Source: Amarolinea aalborgensis (GTDB lineage Bacteria > Chloroflexota > Anaerolineae > SSC4 > Amarolineaceae). From it: a DNA stretch of 64,000 nucleotides. Position 1 is the first letter of the stretch; each line of letters opens with the position of its first letter. The position numbers and the translations under genes were made by a program. Location of the stretch: assembly GCF_900491745.1 (NCBI RefSeq), contig NZ_UETR01000003.1:248001-312000 (forward strand), read 5' to 3'. Positions 1-8,306 of this stretch are shown in pieces. The notes under the pieces were generated by a model. The model made no database searches. It worked only from the letters and a program-made list of their open reading frames with translations, and was not told the origin of the DNA.

Positions 1-624
1 GCGATTGCCGAGCAGGCTTTCGACGTGCACATCCCCCTGCTCAGCCTGCCGATGGTGTTGGGCGCCACGCTGCAGACGATCCCGGCGCAGACTCCGTACC
101 TCTCGGTTCCACCCGATCGGCAGGTGAATGTCTTGAGGATGGGCGACGGACGACCAACGACGGGCGGTAAGTCGCCGCTGCGGGTAGGGATCGCCTGGGC
201 CGGCAGCCCCACCCAGGGCAATGACCGCAACCGCTCCGCCCGCCTGGCCGATTTTGCGCCCCTCTTCGAAATTCCGAGCATCGAATGGCACAGCCTGCAA
301 GTTGGCGAGAAGTCTGACGATCTGGACTCCTCATTCCTCATTCATCATTCATCATTCATCAAAGACTGGGCCGACACCGCCGCCATCGTTAGCCAGCTCG
401 ACCTGGTGATCAGCGTGGACACGGGGGTGGCGCACCTGGCCGGCGCGTTGGGCGTACCGGCGTGGGTCCTGCTGTGCTATGCCCCCGACTGGCGCTGGCT
501 GCTGGAGCGCGCCGACAGTCCGTGGTACCCGTCCGCCCGACTCTTTCGCCAGCCGCGGCCCAAGGATTGGGCCAGCGTCATGGCCGAGGCCGCCGCAGCG
601 CTGCGTGCGCTCGCTGCCCGTTGA
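1..624 (+). CDS. TPR/glycosyltransferase-like protein, C-terminal part (5' truncated by window)
   Basis: The frame is open from base 1 to the stop at 622-624, so the start lies outside the window. The C-terminal half (DLVISVDTGVAHLAGALG, then LLCYAPDWRW and PWYPSARLFRQ) matches the C-terminal signature of TPR-repeat glycosyltransferases related to family GT9/GT41, which transfer sugars to protein or lipid acceptors. The TPR part would be upstream and is not visible. Residues translated from about 326-362 (SSFLIHHSSFI) come from a short ATTCATC repeat that looks inserted between two conserved segments without breaking the frame. The family call is fairly safe; the substrate is unknown. Confidence 0.7.
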   Translation, partial: AIAEQAFDVHIPLLSLPMVLGATLQTIPAQTPYLSVPPDRQVNVLRMGDGRPTTGGKSPLRVGIAWAGSPTQGNDRNRSARLADFAPLFEIPSIEWHSLQVGEKSDDLDSSFLIHHSSFIKDWADTAAIVSQLDLVISVDTGVAHLAGALGVPAWVLLCYAPDWRWLLERADSPWYPSARLFRQPRPKDWASVMAEAAAALRALAAR

Positions 625-683
625 CGCCTTGCCAGCCGGCCTCAAAGGGGAGCACAGCATTCTCCTGGGTACTTGTACGCTAT

Positions 684-711
684 TTGCACAATACCCGGTT
701 CTGCATATACT
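684..711 (+). promoter_or_regulatory. sigma70-type promoter for the beta-helix surface protein
   Basis: TTGCAC at 684-689 and TATACT at 706-711 are separated by 16 bp, about 40 nt before the ATG at 750. Assigned by eye from consensus. Confidence 0.5.
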
Positions 712-749
712 GCGCGCGGCAAGAAACCCACGACAGGAGGAGACACACC

Positions 750-2717
750 ATGAAGGAAATCGAGCAAGGCGCACGGCAGCCGGACGCCCGGCAGGCCTGG
801 CAGCAGGCCCTGGCCGAGGTCCCCGCAACCCCGGCTCTGAGCGGCGCGCTGCGGCGGCCCAGGGATGATCTGTTCAGGCGCTTCGCCGCCTGGTACGGCC
901 GGCTGGGCAGCCGGCCGCGGGCCGAGCGGCGGCGCTGGCAGCGCCAGCTTGGCCTGAGCCTGGCCGGGATCGCGCTGCTGCTGGCCGTCAACGGCGCGCC
1001 GGCCGGCGCGATGGCTCCGGGGGCGACCATCAACGTTGATGGGGTCACATGCACGCTGACCGATGCCATTACCGCCGCCAATACCGACGCAGCCACAGGC
1101 GGCTGCACCGCCGGCAGCGGCGCAGACATCATCAACCTGCAGACGAACGTGACCCTGACGGCGGTGAACAACACGACCGACGGCAACAACGGCCTGCCGG
1201 TGATCGCCAGCGCGATCACCATCGAAGGCAACGGCAACACGATCAGCCGCAGCAGCGCAACTGCCTTTCGCATCCTGGCCGTGGCCGGCGGCGCCAACCT
1301 GACCCTGAACAGCGCCACGGTCAGCGGCGGGCTGGCCAGTGGGGGCGGCGGCATCTTGAACCGCGGCGCGCTGACGGTGCAGAACAGCACCCTCTCCGGC
1401 AACTTGGCCAGCAACGGCGGCGGCATCAGCAACTTGAGCACGCTGACGGTGCAGAACAGCACCCTCTCCGGCAACTCGGCCACCAGCACCGGCGGCGGCA
1501 TCAGCATCAGCAACTTCAGCACGGTGACGGTCTCGAACAGCACCCTCTCCGGTAACTCGGCCACCTTCTACGGCGGCGGCATCCACAACCGCTACGGCAC
1601 ACTGACGGTGCAGAACAGCACCCTCTCCGGTAACTCGGCCAGGCGGGGCGGCGGCATCAGCAACTACGGCATCGCCAGCAGGGTGACGGTCTCGAACAGT
1701 ACCGTCTCCGGCAACTCGGCCACCTACGTGGGCGGCGGCATCTATGCCGGCAGCGCGGCCACGGTGACGGTCTCGAACAGCACCCTCTCCGGCAATTCGG
1801 CCGGCATCAGCGGCGGCGGCGTCTTGAACAACGGCGTGTTGAGGGTGCAGAACAGCACCCTCTCCGGCAACTCGGCCGTCAACGGCGGCGGCATCTTTAA
1901 CGGCAACCCTGGCGGCAGCGGGCTGACGGTCTCGAGCAGCATCGTAGCGGCGCAAACTGGGGGCAGTACAGATTGTGCTGGTTTCCTTGTCGCCTCCGGC
2001 GGCTACAACATCGAGAGCGCCACAACCTGCGGGTTTGCCGGCACGGGCGACCTGCAGAACCAGAACGCCGCAGCGCTGGCCCTGGGCGCGCTGGCTAACA
2101 ACGGCGGGCCGACGCAGACGCGGGCCCTTGGCGCGGGAAGCGTGGCGATCGACCACATTCCGATCGGAACAAACGGCTGTGTCGCTGGGACGAGCACCGA
2201 CCAGCGCGGACTGCCGCGCGCCGGCGGCGTGAACGCGGGCGGCTCAGCCTGCGACGTAGGCGCGTACGAATATGCATCAACGGCGCCGACTCCAACCCCA
2301 ACACTGACGCCGACCGACACGCCGACGGCGACGCCAACCGACACCCCAACGGCCACGCCGACCGACACCCCAACGGCCACGCCGACCGATACACCCACGG
2401 CGACGCCAACCGACACCCCGACGGCCACCCCGACGGCGACGCCGACCGACACCCCAACGGCCACGCCGACCGATACGCCAACGGCCACGCCGACCCACAC
2501 CCCGACAGCGACGCCCACGGCGACGCCAACCGACACCCCAACGGCCACGCCGACCGATACGCCAACGGCCACGCCGACCCCTGGCTCGCCGACCGGTGTT
2601 GAGTTGAGCAGCCTGGACAGCGGCTCGACGCGCAGCCCGGTGAGCGCCTGGCCGATGGTGGTCCTGGCGACGCTGACCGGCGCGGCAGCCCTCCTGCGCC
2701 GCCGCAACGCTCGCTAA
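750..2717 (+). CDS. Surface beta-helix (choice-of-anchor Q type) protein with Pro/Thr stalk
   Basis: 655 aa. The ATG at 750 is chosen because AGGAGG lies at 735-740; the open frame upstream lacks such a signal. Residues 1-66 are hydrophilic and Arg-rich, followed by a membrane segment at about 67-88 that probably acts as an export signal with an unusually long n-region. Residues about 95-430 hold eight degenerate repeats built on NSTLSGNSA plus GGGI, the pattern of parallel beta-helix surface proteins. A further domain (IDHIPIG...QRGLPR...CDVGAYEY) is typical of the choice-of-anchor Q family. A long (T/A)PTDTPTATP stalk follows, then a C-terminal membrane helix ending in RRRNAR. No LPxTG is seen. 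Probably a cell-surface adhesin or structural protein; the ligand is unknown. Confidence 0.75.
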   Translation: MKEIEQGARQPDARQAWQQALAEVPATPALSGALRRPRDDLFRRFAAWYGRLGSRPRAERRRWQRQLGLSLAGIALLLAVNGAPAGAMAPGATINVDGVTCTLTDAITAANTDAATGGCTAGSGADIINLQTNVTLTAVNNTTDGNNGLPVIASAITIEGNGNTISRSSATAFRILAVAGGANLTLNSATVSGGLASGGGGILNRGALTVQNSTLSGNLASNGGGISNLSTLTVQNSTLSGNSATSTGGGISISNFSTVTVSNSTLSGNSATFYGGGIHNRYGTLTVQNSTLSGNSARRGGGISNYGIASRVTVSNSTVSGNSATYVGGGIYAGSAATVTVSNSTLSGNSAGISGGGVLNNGVLRVQNSTLSGNSAVNGGGIFNGNPGGSGLTVSSSIVAAQTGGSTDCAGFLVASGGYNIESATTCGFAGTGDLQNQNAAALALGALANNGGPTQTRALGAGSVAIDHIPIGTNGCVAGTSTDQRGLPRAGGVNAGGSACDVGAYEYASTAPTPTPTLTPTDTPTATPTDTPTATPTDTPTATPTDTPTATPTDTPTATPTATPTDTPTATPTDTPTATPTHTPTATPTATPTDTPTATPTDTPTATPTPGSPTGVELSSLDSGSTRSPVSAWPMVVLATLTGAAALLRRRNAR

Positions 2718-2775
2718 ACCAGCCAGGGTCCACCTGCTGACCAGATCAGATGTGGCCTCACCAGTTTGAATCAAG

Positions 2776-2804
2776 ACGAGATAGACCGTGGCGGTCTATC
2801 TCGT
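2776..2804 (+). terminator. hairpin terminator after the beta-helix gene
   Basis: A perfect 12-bp stem (2776-2787 with 2793-2804, loop GTGGC) starts 58 bases after the stop codon. The following TCTGCTT is only weakly T-rich. Confidence 0.6.
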
Positions 2805-2912
2805 TCTGCTTCGTGCGCAATCGTGGTCAAGGTGCGAAATATCGGCTCAGGCTCAATCAGCTTCGCCTCCCTGTGGCTCTGGACCGTCGTCGCCATCCGG
2901 ATGATGCGTATG

Positions 2913-2941
2913 TTGAAGAATTATGCTGGATCGGGTACAAT
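2913..2941 (+). promoter_or_regulatory. promoter before the histidine kinase
   Basis: TTGAAG (2913-2918), a 17-bp spacer, TACAAT (2936-2941). The predicted transcript start falls very close to the ribosome site at 2948-2952, so the leader would be very short. This also supports the ATG at 2961 over upstream starts. Confidence 0.5.
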
Positions 2942-2960
2942 CAGCGCAGGAGATAGCACC

Positions 2961-4202
2961 ATGCCCTACCAAATTTCTGATCCTGTGGACATTCCGCGCC
3001 TGCAGCAAATCCTGGATGGGTTACAGGTCGAGATTGACGAACGGGAGCGAGCGACCGCGGCGTTGGCGCGCAAGAACGCCGAACTCTATGACGCGCTGCA
3101 GCGGCGGCTGGCCGAGAGCGAGAGCTTCAACCGCGTCCTGGTGAGCTTGCTGCAGAAGACGGTCCTGGAACAGGTGCTGAACATCGTCTGCACCGAAGCC
3201 CAGGGCTTAGTGGGAGCGACGGGCAGCGCGGTCCTGCTGCTGACCGACCAGGCCTGGCTGGAGGTCAAGCACCGCCTGGGCAAGCCGTTGGCGGCGGTCG
3301 AACCGGTGCCGGTGGATGGCTCATTGGCGGGTCAAGTCGTGCGCCAGGGCGCGCCCGTGCTGCTGAATGATCCAGCTTCCTTCGAGCGGGTCCAGGTCTA
3401 CCAGTGGCCTTCGGATCTCACGGCGCTGCTCGCTGTGCCCTTGCACGTCAATGGCGGGGTCATCGGCGTGCTCGACGTGGTGAATAAGGCGGGCGGCTTT
3501 ACCGAGGACGATGTCCCGCTCATGTCCGTCTTTGCCAACCAGGCCGCGATGGCCATCGAGCACGCGCGGCTGCAAGAGCAGGCGGAGCAGTTGGCCGTGC
3601 TGGCAGAACGGCAGCGGTTAGCCCGTGAGCTGCACGACTCGGTCACCCAATCGCTCTACAGCGTGACCCTGTACGCCAACGCCGCAGCCCTGGCGCTGGC
3701 AGCCGGCAAGGTTGATGTCACGGCCGGTTATCTACAAGATCTGCAGGAGACCGCACAAGAGGGGATGCGCGACATGCGGCTCCTCATTTTCCAGCTGCAC
3801 CCGCCGGTGCTCGAGACGGAAGGGCTGGTGGCCGCGCTGCAGCTGCGCCTGGCGGCGGTCGAGGGTCGCGCTGGGCTGCAAACTGAGTTCCACGTCGAGG
3901 GAGAGCGGCGGCTGCCCATTGCCATTGAAGGCGACCTCTATTGGATCGCGCAAGAGGCGCTCAATAATGTGCGCAAACATGCGGCGGCCCGGCATGTGGC
4001 CGTGCACCTCTACTTCACCGCGGCGACCACTTCCCTCGAGGTGGTGGATGACGGCGTGGGATTCGATCCGCAAGCGGTGCCGGTCGAGGGTCGGGGCGGC
4101 CTGCGCACGATCGCTGAACGCGCCGCGCGCGTCGGCGGAAGGTTGACGTATGAGAGCACACCAGGCGAGGGCACACGGGTGAAGGTTGAGGTGACCATAT
4201 GA
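2961..4202 (+). CDS. GAF-domain sensor histidine kinase (NarX/LiaS-like, HisKA_3)
   Basis: 413 aa, soluble, no membrane segment. The ATG at 2961 is preceded by AGGAG (2948-2952). Order: coiled coil (about 15-55), GAF domain (about 65-200), HisKA_3 dimerisation domain with phospho-acceptor His225 in RELHDSVTQSLY, then a HATPase_c domain with the N-box EALNNVRKHAAARH and G-boxes DDGVGFD and GRGGLRT. The family autophosphorylates on His and passes phosphate to a LuxR/NarL-type regulator. That partner is the next gene, overlapping by 4 nt (ATGA), so they are translationally coupled. The signal bound by the GAF domain cannot be told from sequence. A paralogous regulator at 23178 has no kinase beside it and may also be served by this one (inference). 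Confidence 0.9.
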   Translation: MPYQISDPVDIPRLQQILDGLQVEIDERERATAALARKNAELYDALQRRLAESESFNRVLVSLLQKTVLEQVLNIVCTEAQGLVGATGSAVLLLTDQAWLEVKHRLGKPLAAVEPVPVDGSLAGQVVRQGAPVLLNDPASFERVQVYQWPSDLTALLAVPLHVNGGVIGVLDVVNKAGGFTEDDVPLMSVFANQAAMAIEHARLQEQAEQLAVLAERQRLARELHDSVTQSLYSVTLYANAAALALAAGKVDVTAGYLQDLQETAQEGMRDMRLLIFQLHPPVLETEGLVAALQLRLAAVEGRAGLQTEFHVEGERRLPIAIEGDLYWIAQEALNNVRKHAAARHVAVHLYFTAATTSLEVVDDGVGFDPQAVPVEGRGGLRTIAERAARVGGRLTYESTPGEGTRVKVEVTI

Positions 4203-4888
4203 CAGAAGAAAACGCTCGATTGGCAAAACCGAGCGTTCGTGTCTTGATTGTTGATGACCATGCGATCGTGCGCAAGGGCATTCGCGCGCTGCTCTCTGAA
4301 GCCGACGGCTTCGAGGTGGTGGGAGAAGCCGACACCGGGCAGGAAGCGGTGCTGCGCGCGCAGGAGACCCAGCCTGACGTTATCCTGATGGACCTGTTGA
4401 TGCCGGGTATGGATGGCATCGAGGCCACGCGCCAGATTACCAGCCGTCAGCCACAGACGCGCATCCTCGTACTGACCAGCTTCTCCGCGGACAGTAAAGT
4501 TTTCCCCGCAATCAAAGCGGGCGCCCTAGGTTACTTACTCAAGGACTCCTCGCCTGAGGAACTCGTGCGGGCCATCCGCCAGGTGCATCGCGGCGAGCCA
4601 TCGCTTCACCCAACCATCGCCCGCAAGCTCCTGCAAGAGATCGCGCGGCCGGTTGAGATGCAGCCGGCCCCGGAAGCGCTCACACCGCGCGAGATGATGG
4701 TGCTGCAATTGATTGCCCAGGGACTGAGCAACCAGGAGATTGCGGACCAGATCGCGGTCAGCGAGCCGACCGTGCGCACCCATGTGAGCCGTATCCTGGG
4801 CAAACTGCACCTGGCCAGCCGCACGCAGGCCGCGCTCTACGCCGTGCGGGAAGGATTGATGGACCCGACGACAGCGGAAGAGGCGTAG
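4199..4888 (+). CDS. NarL/FixJ-family response regulator, partner of the upstream kinase
   Basis: 229 aa. Receiver domain with VLIVDDH at 15-21 and the phospho-acceptor Asp65 in VILMDLLMPGMDG, then a LuxR-type helix-turn-helix (LTPREMMVLQLIAQGLSNQEIA ... SEPTVRTHVSRIL) near the C-terminus. It overlaps the kinase stop by 4 nt. It is a close paralogue of the regulator at 23178-23867. The gene is followed by a terminator and by one of the five conserved promoter blocks, suggesting this regulator or its paralogue acts on those promoters (inference). Confidence 0.92.
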   Translation: MTEENARLAKPSVRVLIVDDHAIVRKGIRALLSEADGFEVVGEADTGQEAVLRAQETQPDVILMDLLMPGMDGIEATRQITSRQPQTRILVLTSFSADSKVFPAIKAGALGYLLKDSSPEELVRAIRQVHRGEPSLHPTIARKLLQEIARPVEMQPAPEALTPREMMVLQLIAQGLSNQEIADQIAVSEPTVRTHVSRILGKLHLASRTQAALYAVREGLMDPTTAEEA

Positions 4889-4931
4889 CCGCCGCCACGA
4901 CGTTTCTCATGGAACGTCCACATCAAACCAT

Positions 4932-5032
4932 GTACATCAAACGTACCAAGGGCTGCCTTCCCAGGCGGCCCTTTTTGCTGTGCAAAGTCAATCGTAATCG
5001 CAGACGACAAGACCCATCGCTTCCGATATACT
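4932..5032 (+). promoter_or_regulatory. conserved promoter block, copy E (before yeaQ-like gene 1)
   Basis: Starts with GTACATCAAACGT and contains the terminator. The -35 box is ACGACA (5004-5009), the spacer 17 bp and the -10 box TATACT (5027-5032). The segment just upstream of -35 matches the other copies at most positions (CGTnnnCGCnGAnGACA). From GTACA to the -10 is 95 bases, against 93-95 in the other four copies. Confidence 0.7.
4948..4976 (+). terminator. Rho-independent terminator after the kinase/regulator operon
   Basis: A 10-bp stem (4948-4957 with 4964-4973, one G-T pair) with a 6-nt loop runs into TTTTT. It sits inside the conserved block that ends in the promoter at 5004-5032. 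Confidence 0.85.
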
Positions 5033-5052
5033 ACGGCCAGAAAGAAGAGCGA

Positions 5053-5084
5053 TCCGCCAGGTTGCTGGCGGAGACAGCCTTCTC
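5053..5084 (+). other. 5' leader hairpin conserved with the yggT leader
   Basis: A perfect 8-bp stem (5053-5060 with 5065-5072, loop GTTG) in the untranslated leader is followed by CCTTCTC. The stretch 5067-5084 matches 24046-24063 at 16 of 18 bases. It could be a structured leader or translation control element; function is unknown. Confidence 0.5.
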
Positions 5085-5108
5085 GTAGAATCAGGAAAGG
5101 GTTGGATC

Positions 5109-5372
5109 ATGGGTATTCTTGCATGGATCGTCGTTGGTTTGATTGCTGGTTGGTTGGCCGGCCAGGTGATGCGCGGTGGGGGTTATGGCCTGATCGGCGA
5201 CATCATCGTGGGCATTGTGGGCGCCTTGATCGGCGGCTTCCTGGCCTCAACGTTGTTGAAGATGCCAGATGCCGTCAACGGTATCAACGTTACCAGTATC
5301 CTCGTCGCTTTCATTGGCGCGGTGATCCTGATTGCCATTCTGCGGATGGTGCCCGGCGGCCGCAGACGTTAG
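5109..5372 (+). CDS. GlsB/YeaQ/YmgE-family stress membrane protein
   Basis: 87 aa. Three hydrophobic segments rich in Gly (MGILAWIVVGLIAGWLAG, GLIGDIIVGIVGALIGG, ILVAFIGAVILIAIL) are the hallmark of this small family, known to be induced by stress in several bacteria; the biochemical role is not established. AGGAAAGG at 5093-5100 supports the ATG. It is the first gene after promoter block E and lies 53 nt before an LEA-like gene, with a hairpin between. A close paralogue (start 21762) sits behind another copy of the same promoter. Confidence 0.9.
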   Translation: MGILAWIVVGLIAGWLAGQVMRGGGYGLIGDIIVGIVGALIGGFLASTLLKMPDAVNGINVTSILVAFIGAVILIAILRMVPGGRRR

Positions 5373-5384
5373 TCAAAATTAGCC

Positions 5385-5410
5385 GGTGAATCTGCACTCT
5401 GCAGTTCACC
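5385..5410 (+). other. intercistronic hairpin
   Basis: GGTGAA-t-CTGCA / CTC / TGCAG-TTCACC gives an 11-bp stem with one bulged T. It lies 6 nt before the ribosome site of the next gene, so it may set processing, attenuation or the ratio of the two products. Confidence 0.6.
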
Positions 5411-5425
5411 AATCTGGAGGGAACT

Positions 5426-5722
5426 ATGTCGAATAACACACAAAAGGCCAAGGATGCCGTTCAAGACGTGAAGAACACCGTCAAGGATGCTGCTCACGAC
5501 GCCAAGGATAAACTCGAAGACACCGTACGCGACGCCAAGCACAAGGCTGAGGACATGGCGCACGACGCCAAGACCACGGTCGGGGACATGGCGCACGACG
5601 CTAAGGCCACGGTAGGGGACATAGCGCATGATGCCAAGACCACCGTCCAGGGCATCGCTCACAATGCCAAAAAGGACGTCAAGGCCGCAGCTAATCGCAG
5701 CAAGCGCAGAATCGGCCGCTAA
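5426..5722 (+). CDS. LEA-like amphipathic repeat protein (short form)
   Basis: 98 aa, with GGAGG at 5416-5420. Almost the whole protein is an 11-residue repeat of the form DxAHDAKxxVx (Ala, Asp, Lys, His rich, no Pro, no Cys), ending in a basic tail (NRSKRRIGR). This is the pattern of group-3 late-embryogenesis-abundant and apolipoprotein-like helices, which are disordered in water and fold on drying or at membranes. A protective role in water stress is inferred from composition. A longer paralogue lies at 24594. It is cotranscribed with the YeaQ-like gene. Confidence 0.7.
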   Translation: MSNNTQKAKDAVQDVKNTVKDAAHDAKDKLEDTVRDAKHKAEDMAHDAKTTVGDMAHDAKATVGDIAHDAKTTVQGIAHNAKKDVKAAANRSKRRIGR

Positions 5723-5748
5723 GCAGCTCCCCGCCCAGGTTATGACGC

Positions 5749-5788
5749 CCGACGAGGCGACAGCGACCCCGCCCTGCTGCCTCGTCGG
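5749..5788 (+). terminator. inverted repeat after the LEA-like gene, probable terminator
   Basis: A perfect 10-bp stem, CCGACGAGGC (5749-5758) with its complement (5779-5788), and a 20-nt loop. There is no T-tract, so termination is a guess. Confidence 0.45.
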
Positions 5789-5895
5789 CCCGATGCCGCT
5801 GCCTTTCTGCTCAGGGGCCGTCCTATATGTGGTTTATCAATAGGAATGTACACGGGTCGTGCCAGTGAAGGACGCCCCGGGAGAGGGCAATTATC

Positions 5896-7560
5896 ATGGT
5901 CGTACACAACACTTCGCCAGTCCCCAAGATGGGCGGGATGCCCACCAAGGCCCGCCATATAATCTTGATGCGGGTGATGTTCTGCCTCGCGCTTTGCGCC
6001 CTCATCGGCGGTCTCGCGCCGCTTGCAGCCGCTTCGTATCGTGATACGATGGCTTCGCCCCAGGCGAACACACCCGGCCCCGATGCGTCACAGGCCACCT
6101 ATCGCGCCATCAGCCAGCGAGATGGCGCCACGCAGGTGCAGCGCAGCACCGACGCCGGCCGCACCTGGGCGGACGCGGGCATGGTCCCAGAGCGTGTCTT
6201 GCAGTTGGTGTCCAACCCTGTGAACGATAATGTCGTATTCGCTCGCACCGGCACAAACGTCTGGCGCAGCGAGACCGGCGGCGCCAACTGGACCAGTGTG
6301 GCTTCGCTGCCTGGCCGGCCGCTGGCGCTGACGATGACCGGCCATTCCGACCCATCGGGCGTGCTCTTCCTGGGGACTGATACCCAGGGCCTCTATACCA
6401 GCCTGGACAGTGGTCGAACCTGGCAAACGGCCGGCGGCCGGCTGTCCCAGGTAGGAGCCGGTTCACTCGCGATCAGCGCCCTGGCGGTCAGCCCCGGTGA
6501 TGAGCAGGTCGTCTATGCCGCGGCAACCTTTAGCATGGCTACGCCTCAAGGCCTGCACAGCATTCAGCTCGCATTCATCAGCGTGGACGACGGCCGCCAT
6601 TGGTTTGAAATGACGCCGGCGCAGCGCCTGGAGCATTCCATCACGCAGCTAACCCCGCTTGCTGGTCCGCTGCTCGCCGTTTTGATTCCAGGCGCCCTGG
6701 GAACTCAGGTGGTTGGTTTGGACGTAGGCCTCCCGTTCGCGGCCGGACTCTCTGCCTCCGACCCCAGTCTGCGCGCCGCGACTGCGCGCACCATCGGATT
6801 CTCTCGCAATCGCGCGCTGCTGCCCATCCTTCTCCTGCACCTGCGCGATCCTGACCTGTTTGCCGGCGACCAGGTGGCTGAGGCCATCGGCCGGCTGGGC
6901 GACGCGGCCGCTGCGCCGTTGCTCATGCCGCTCCTGTCTGACGCTGACGAGGCCATCCGCGGTCGCGCAGCCACGGCCCTGGGCTGGCTGCATCTTGAAG
7001 AAGCGATCCCGCCATTAGGCGCCATGCTGCGGCACGATGGGCCCTGGGCCGGCCGCCACGCGGCTGAGGCGCTGGCCGCCATCGGGACCCCGGCGGCGAT
7101 GGCCGCGCTCACGGCGCCGCTTGCCGACCAACCGATGACGCCGGCGCGGCACGCGGCGATGGGCGCGCTGGAGAAGGCCGGCCAACCTGCCGTGACCGCG
7201 GTGGTGGCCGCCCTCAATGATTCGAGCGCGGTGGTGCGCACGAATGCCGCAGAAATGCTCGGTTGGCTCAAACCACCCAGCGCGGTGGCCGATCTGGCCC
7301 GTTTGCTCGCAGACCCGGACCCCGCGGTGCAAGCCCAGGCCGCCTGGGCTTTGAGTGAAATCAACACCGAGCCAGCGCGCCTGGCGCTCAATCCGGCGCC
7401 GGCTGCACTGCTGGTCGCGCCAGTCCCACCGGCCGCCGTCGTTATGCCGGCTGACGCCTGGACCCTGGCGGCGATGGTAGCCCTGCTGCTGCTTGGGCTG
7501 CTCGCCATCGTGCTGATTTGGAAGGGGCCGCGGCCGACATCGCACCTGGGGCATACGTGA
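5896..7560 (+). CDS. Exported protein with sialidase/BNR-like propeller and HEAT repeats
   Basis: 554 aa. N-terminal hydrophobic signal at about 28-50. Residues 70-240 contain Asp-box-type motifs (STDAGRTWADAG, SETGGANWTSV, SLDSGRTWQTAG, SVDDGRHWFEM) of BNR/YCF48-like beta-propellers. Residues about 300-500 are HEAT/PBS-lyase-type helical repeats (VAEAIGRLGDAAAAPLL, RAATALGWLHLEEAIPPL, AAEALAAIGTPAAM, NAAEMLGWLKPPSAV). A C-terminal membrane helix (MVALLLLGLLAIVLIW) anchors it. The pairing of a partial propeller with HEAT repeats is unusual. Likely an envelope scaffold; function unknown. The ATG at 5896 follows a GGGAGAGG-like site; starts at 5929 or 5938 are possible. Confidence 0.65.
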   Translation: MVVHNTSPVPKMGGMPTKARHIILMRVMFCLALCALIGGLAPLAAASYRDTMASPQANTPGPDASQATYRAISQRDGATQVQRSTDAGRTWADAGMVPERVLQLVSNPVNDNVVFARTGTNVWRSETGGANWTSVASLPGRPLALTMTGHSDPSGVLFLGTDTQGLYTSLDSGRTWQTAGGRLSQVGAGSLAISALAVSPGDEQVVYAAATFSMATPQGLHSIQLAFISVDDGRHWFEMTPAQRLEHSITQLTPLAGPLLAVLIPGALGTQVVGLDVGLPFAAGLSASDPSLRAATARTIGFSRNRALLPILLLHLRDPDLFAGDQVAEAIGRLGDAAAAPLLMPLLSDADEAIRGRAATALGWLHLEEAIPPLGAMLRHDGPWAGRHAAEALAAIGTPAAMAALTAPLADQPMTPARHAAMGALEKAGQPAVTAVVAALNDSSAVVRTNAAEMLGWLKPPSAVADLARLLADPDPAVQAQAAWALSEINTEPARLALNPAPAALLVAPVPPAAVVMPADAWTLAAMVALLLLGLLAIVLIWKGPRPTSHLGHT

Positions 7561-7643
7561 TCTGGCATTTTGATTCAGGCTTGCAGAACGAGCGCAGGAA
7601 ATGTTGAACGCTGACCAGGGAGCGCAGGGGAGTGCCGAGTGAC

Positions 7644-8273
7644 ATGGGCATGTTGAAAGCAAGGCAGTCAGCCACGCAGTCGCAGTCCAAACCGAGAACC
7701 GCCCATTGGCCGTGGCTGGTGGTCGTGGTTCTCGTGCTGGCCGGCGTGGTGGTGCGAGAGACCGTCGTGCGCGCGAGCGGCGCCACGCCGGGCACGGCCG
7801 TGACGCGAGAAATCACCAACGCGCCGGCTCGGCTGACGCTGCGCGATGGCATTGCCGGGTATGAACTCGATTACCCGGCCGGCTGGCGTGTGGAAGAGAA
7901 GGAAGGCGGGCTGACGACCCTCTACTCCTACCCGGCCACGACGGAGGTGGGCGTGGTGCAGGCGCCGCAAAGCAAGATTGAGATTGCGCCCACACCCGAC
8001 GTTTCTCCGGGAAGCCCCGCTGGCGTAACCACCCTGGCGCAGTTGGCTGCACAATTGATGCAGGCGCACGAAGGCGCGCCGCCCATCTTGCGCCAAATGG
8101 TTATCAACGGCATCCCTGCAGTGCGCGCCGACATCGTTACCTTCAGCGGCGAGCCCGCGCGCGTCATCCTGATCGTCCTGGACGGACAGGCCCTGCAGGC
8201 CGTCGGTTACGGCGATTTGGGCGCCTTCGATTCCATTATGTCAACGTTGCGACGGGCGCATCCCGTGGTATAA
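7644..8273 (+). CDS. Membrane-anchored PsbP/DcrB-like protein
   Basis: About 209 aa from the ATG at 7644; GTG at 7632 and ATG at 7650 are alternatives, and the purine run at 7626-7632 fits 7644 best. One membrane segment (WPWLVVVVLVLAGVVV, about residues 24-39) is followed by a domain starting YELDYPAGWRVEEKEGG. This resembles PsbP/DUF1795 domains, in which a YPxGW motif opens the fold. The function of bacterial members is poorly known. The stop codon (8271-8273) lies inside the -10 box of the next gene's promoter. Confidence 0.55.
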   Translation: MGMLKARQSATQSQSKPRTAHWPWLVVVVLVLAGVVVRETVVRASGATPGTAVTREITNAPARLTLRDGIAGYELDYPAGWRVEEKEGGLTTLYSYPATTEVGVVQAPQSKIEIAPTPDVSPGSPAGVTTLAQLAAQLMQAHEGAPPILRQMVINGIPAVRADIVTFSGEPARVILIVLDGQALQAVGYGDLGAFDSIMSTLRRAHPVV

Positions 8274-8274
8274 T
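8247..8274 (+). promoter_or_regulatory. promoter for the RNB ribonuclease, overlapping the previous stop codon
   Basis: TTGCGA (8247-8252), a 16-bp spacer, TATAAT (8269-8274). The TAA stop of the preceding gene is 8271-8273. Confidence 0.65.
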
Positions 8275-8306
8275 GAGACCAGAGTCTGAAGACTGGAGAA
8301 ACTTCT

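Noticed and set aside
462..749. N-terminal extension of the beta-helix protein
   Set aside because: It would overlap the glycosyltransferase gene and the promoter at 684-711; the ATG at 750 has a strong ribosome site.
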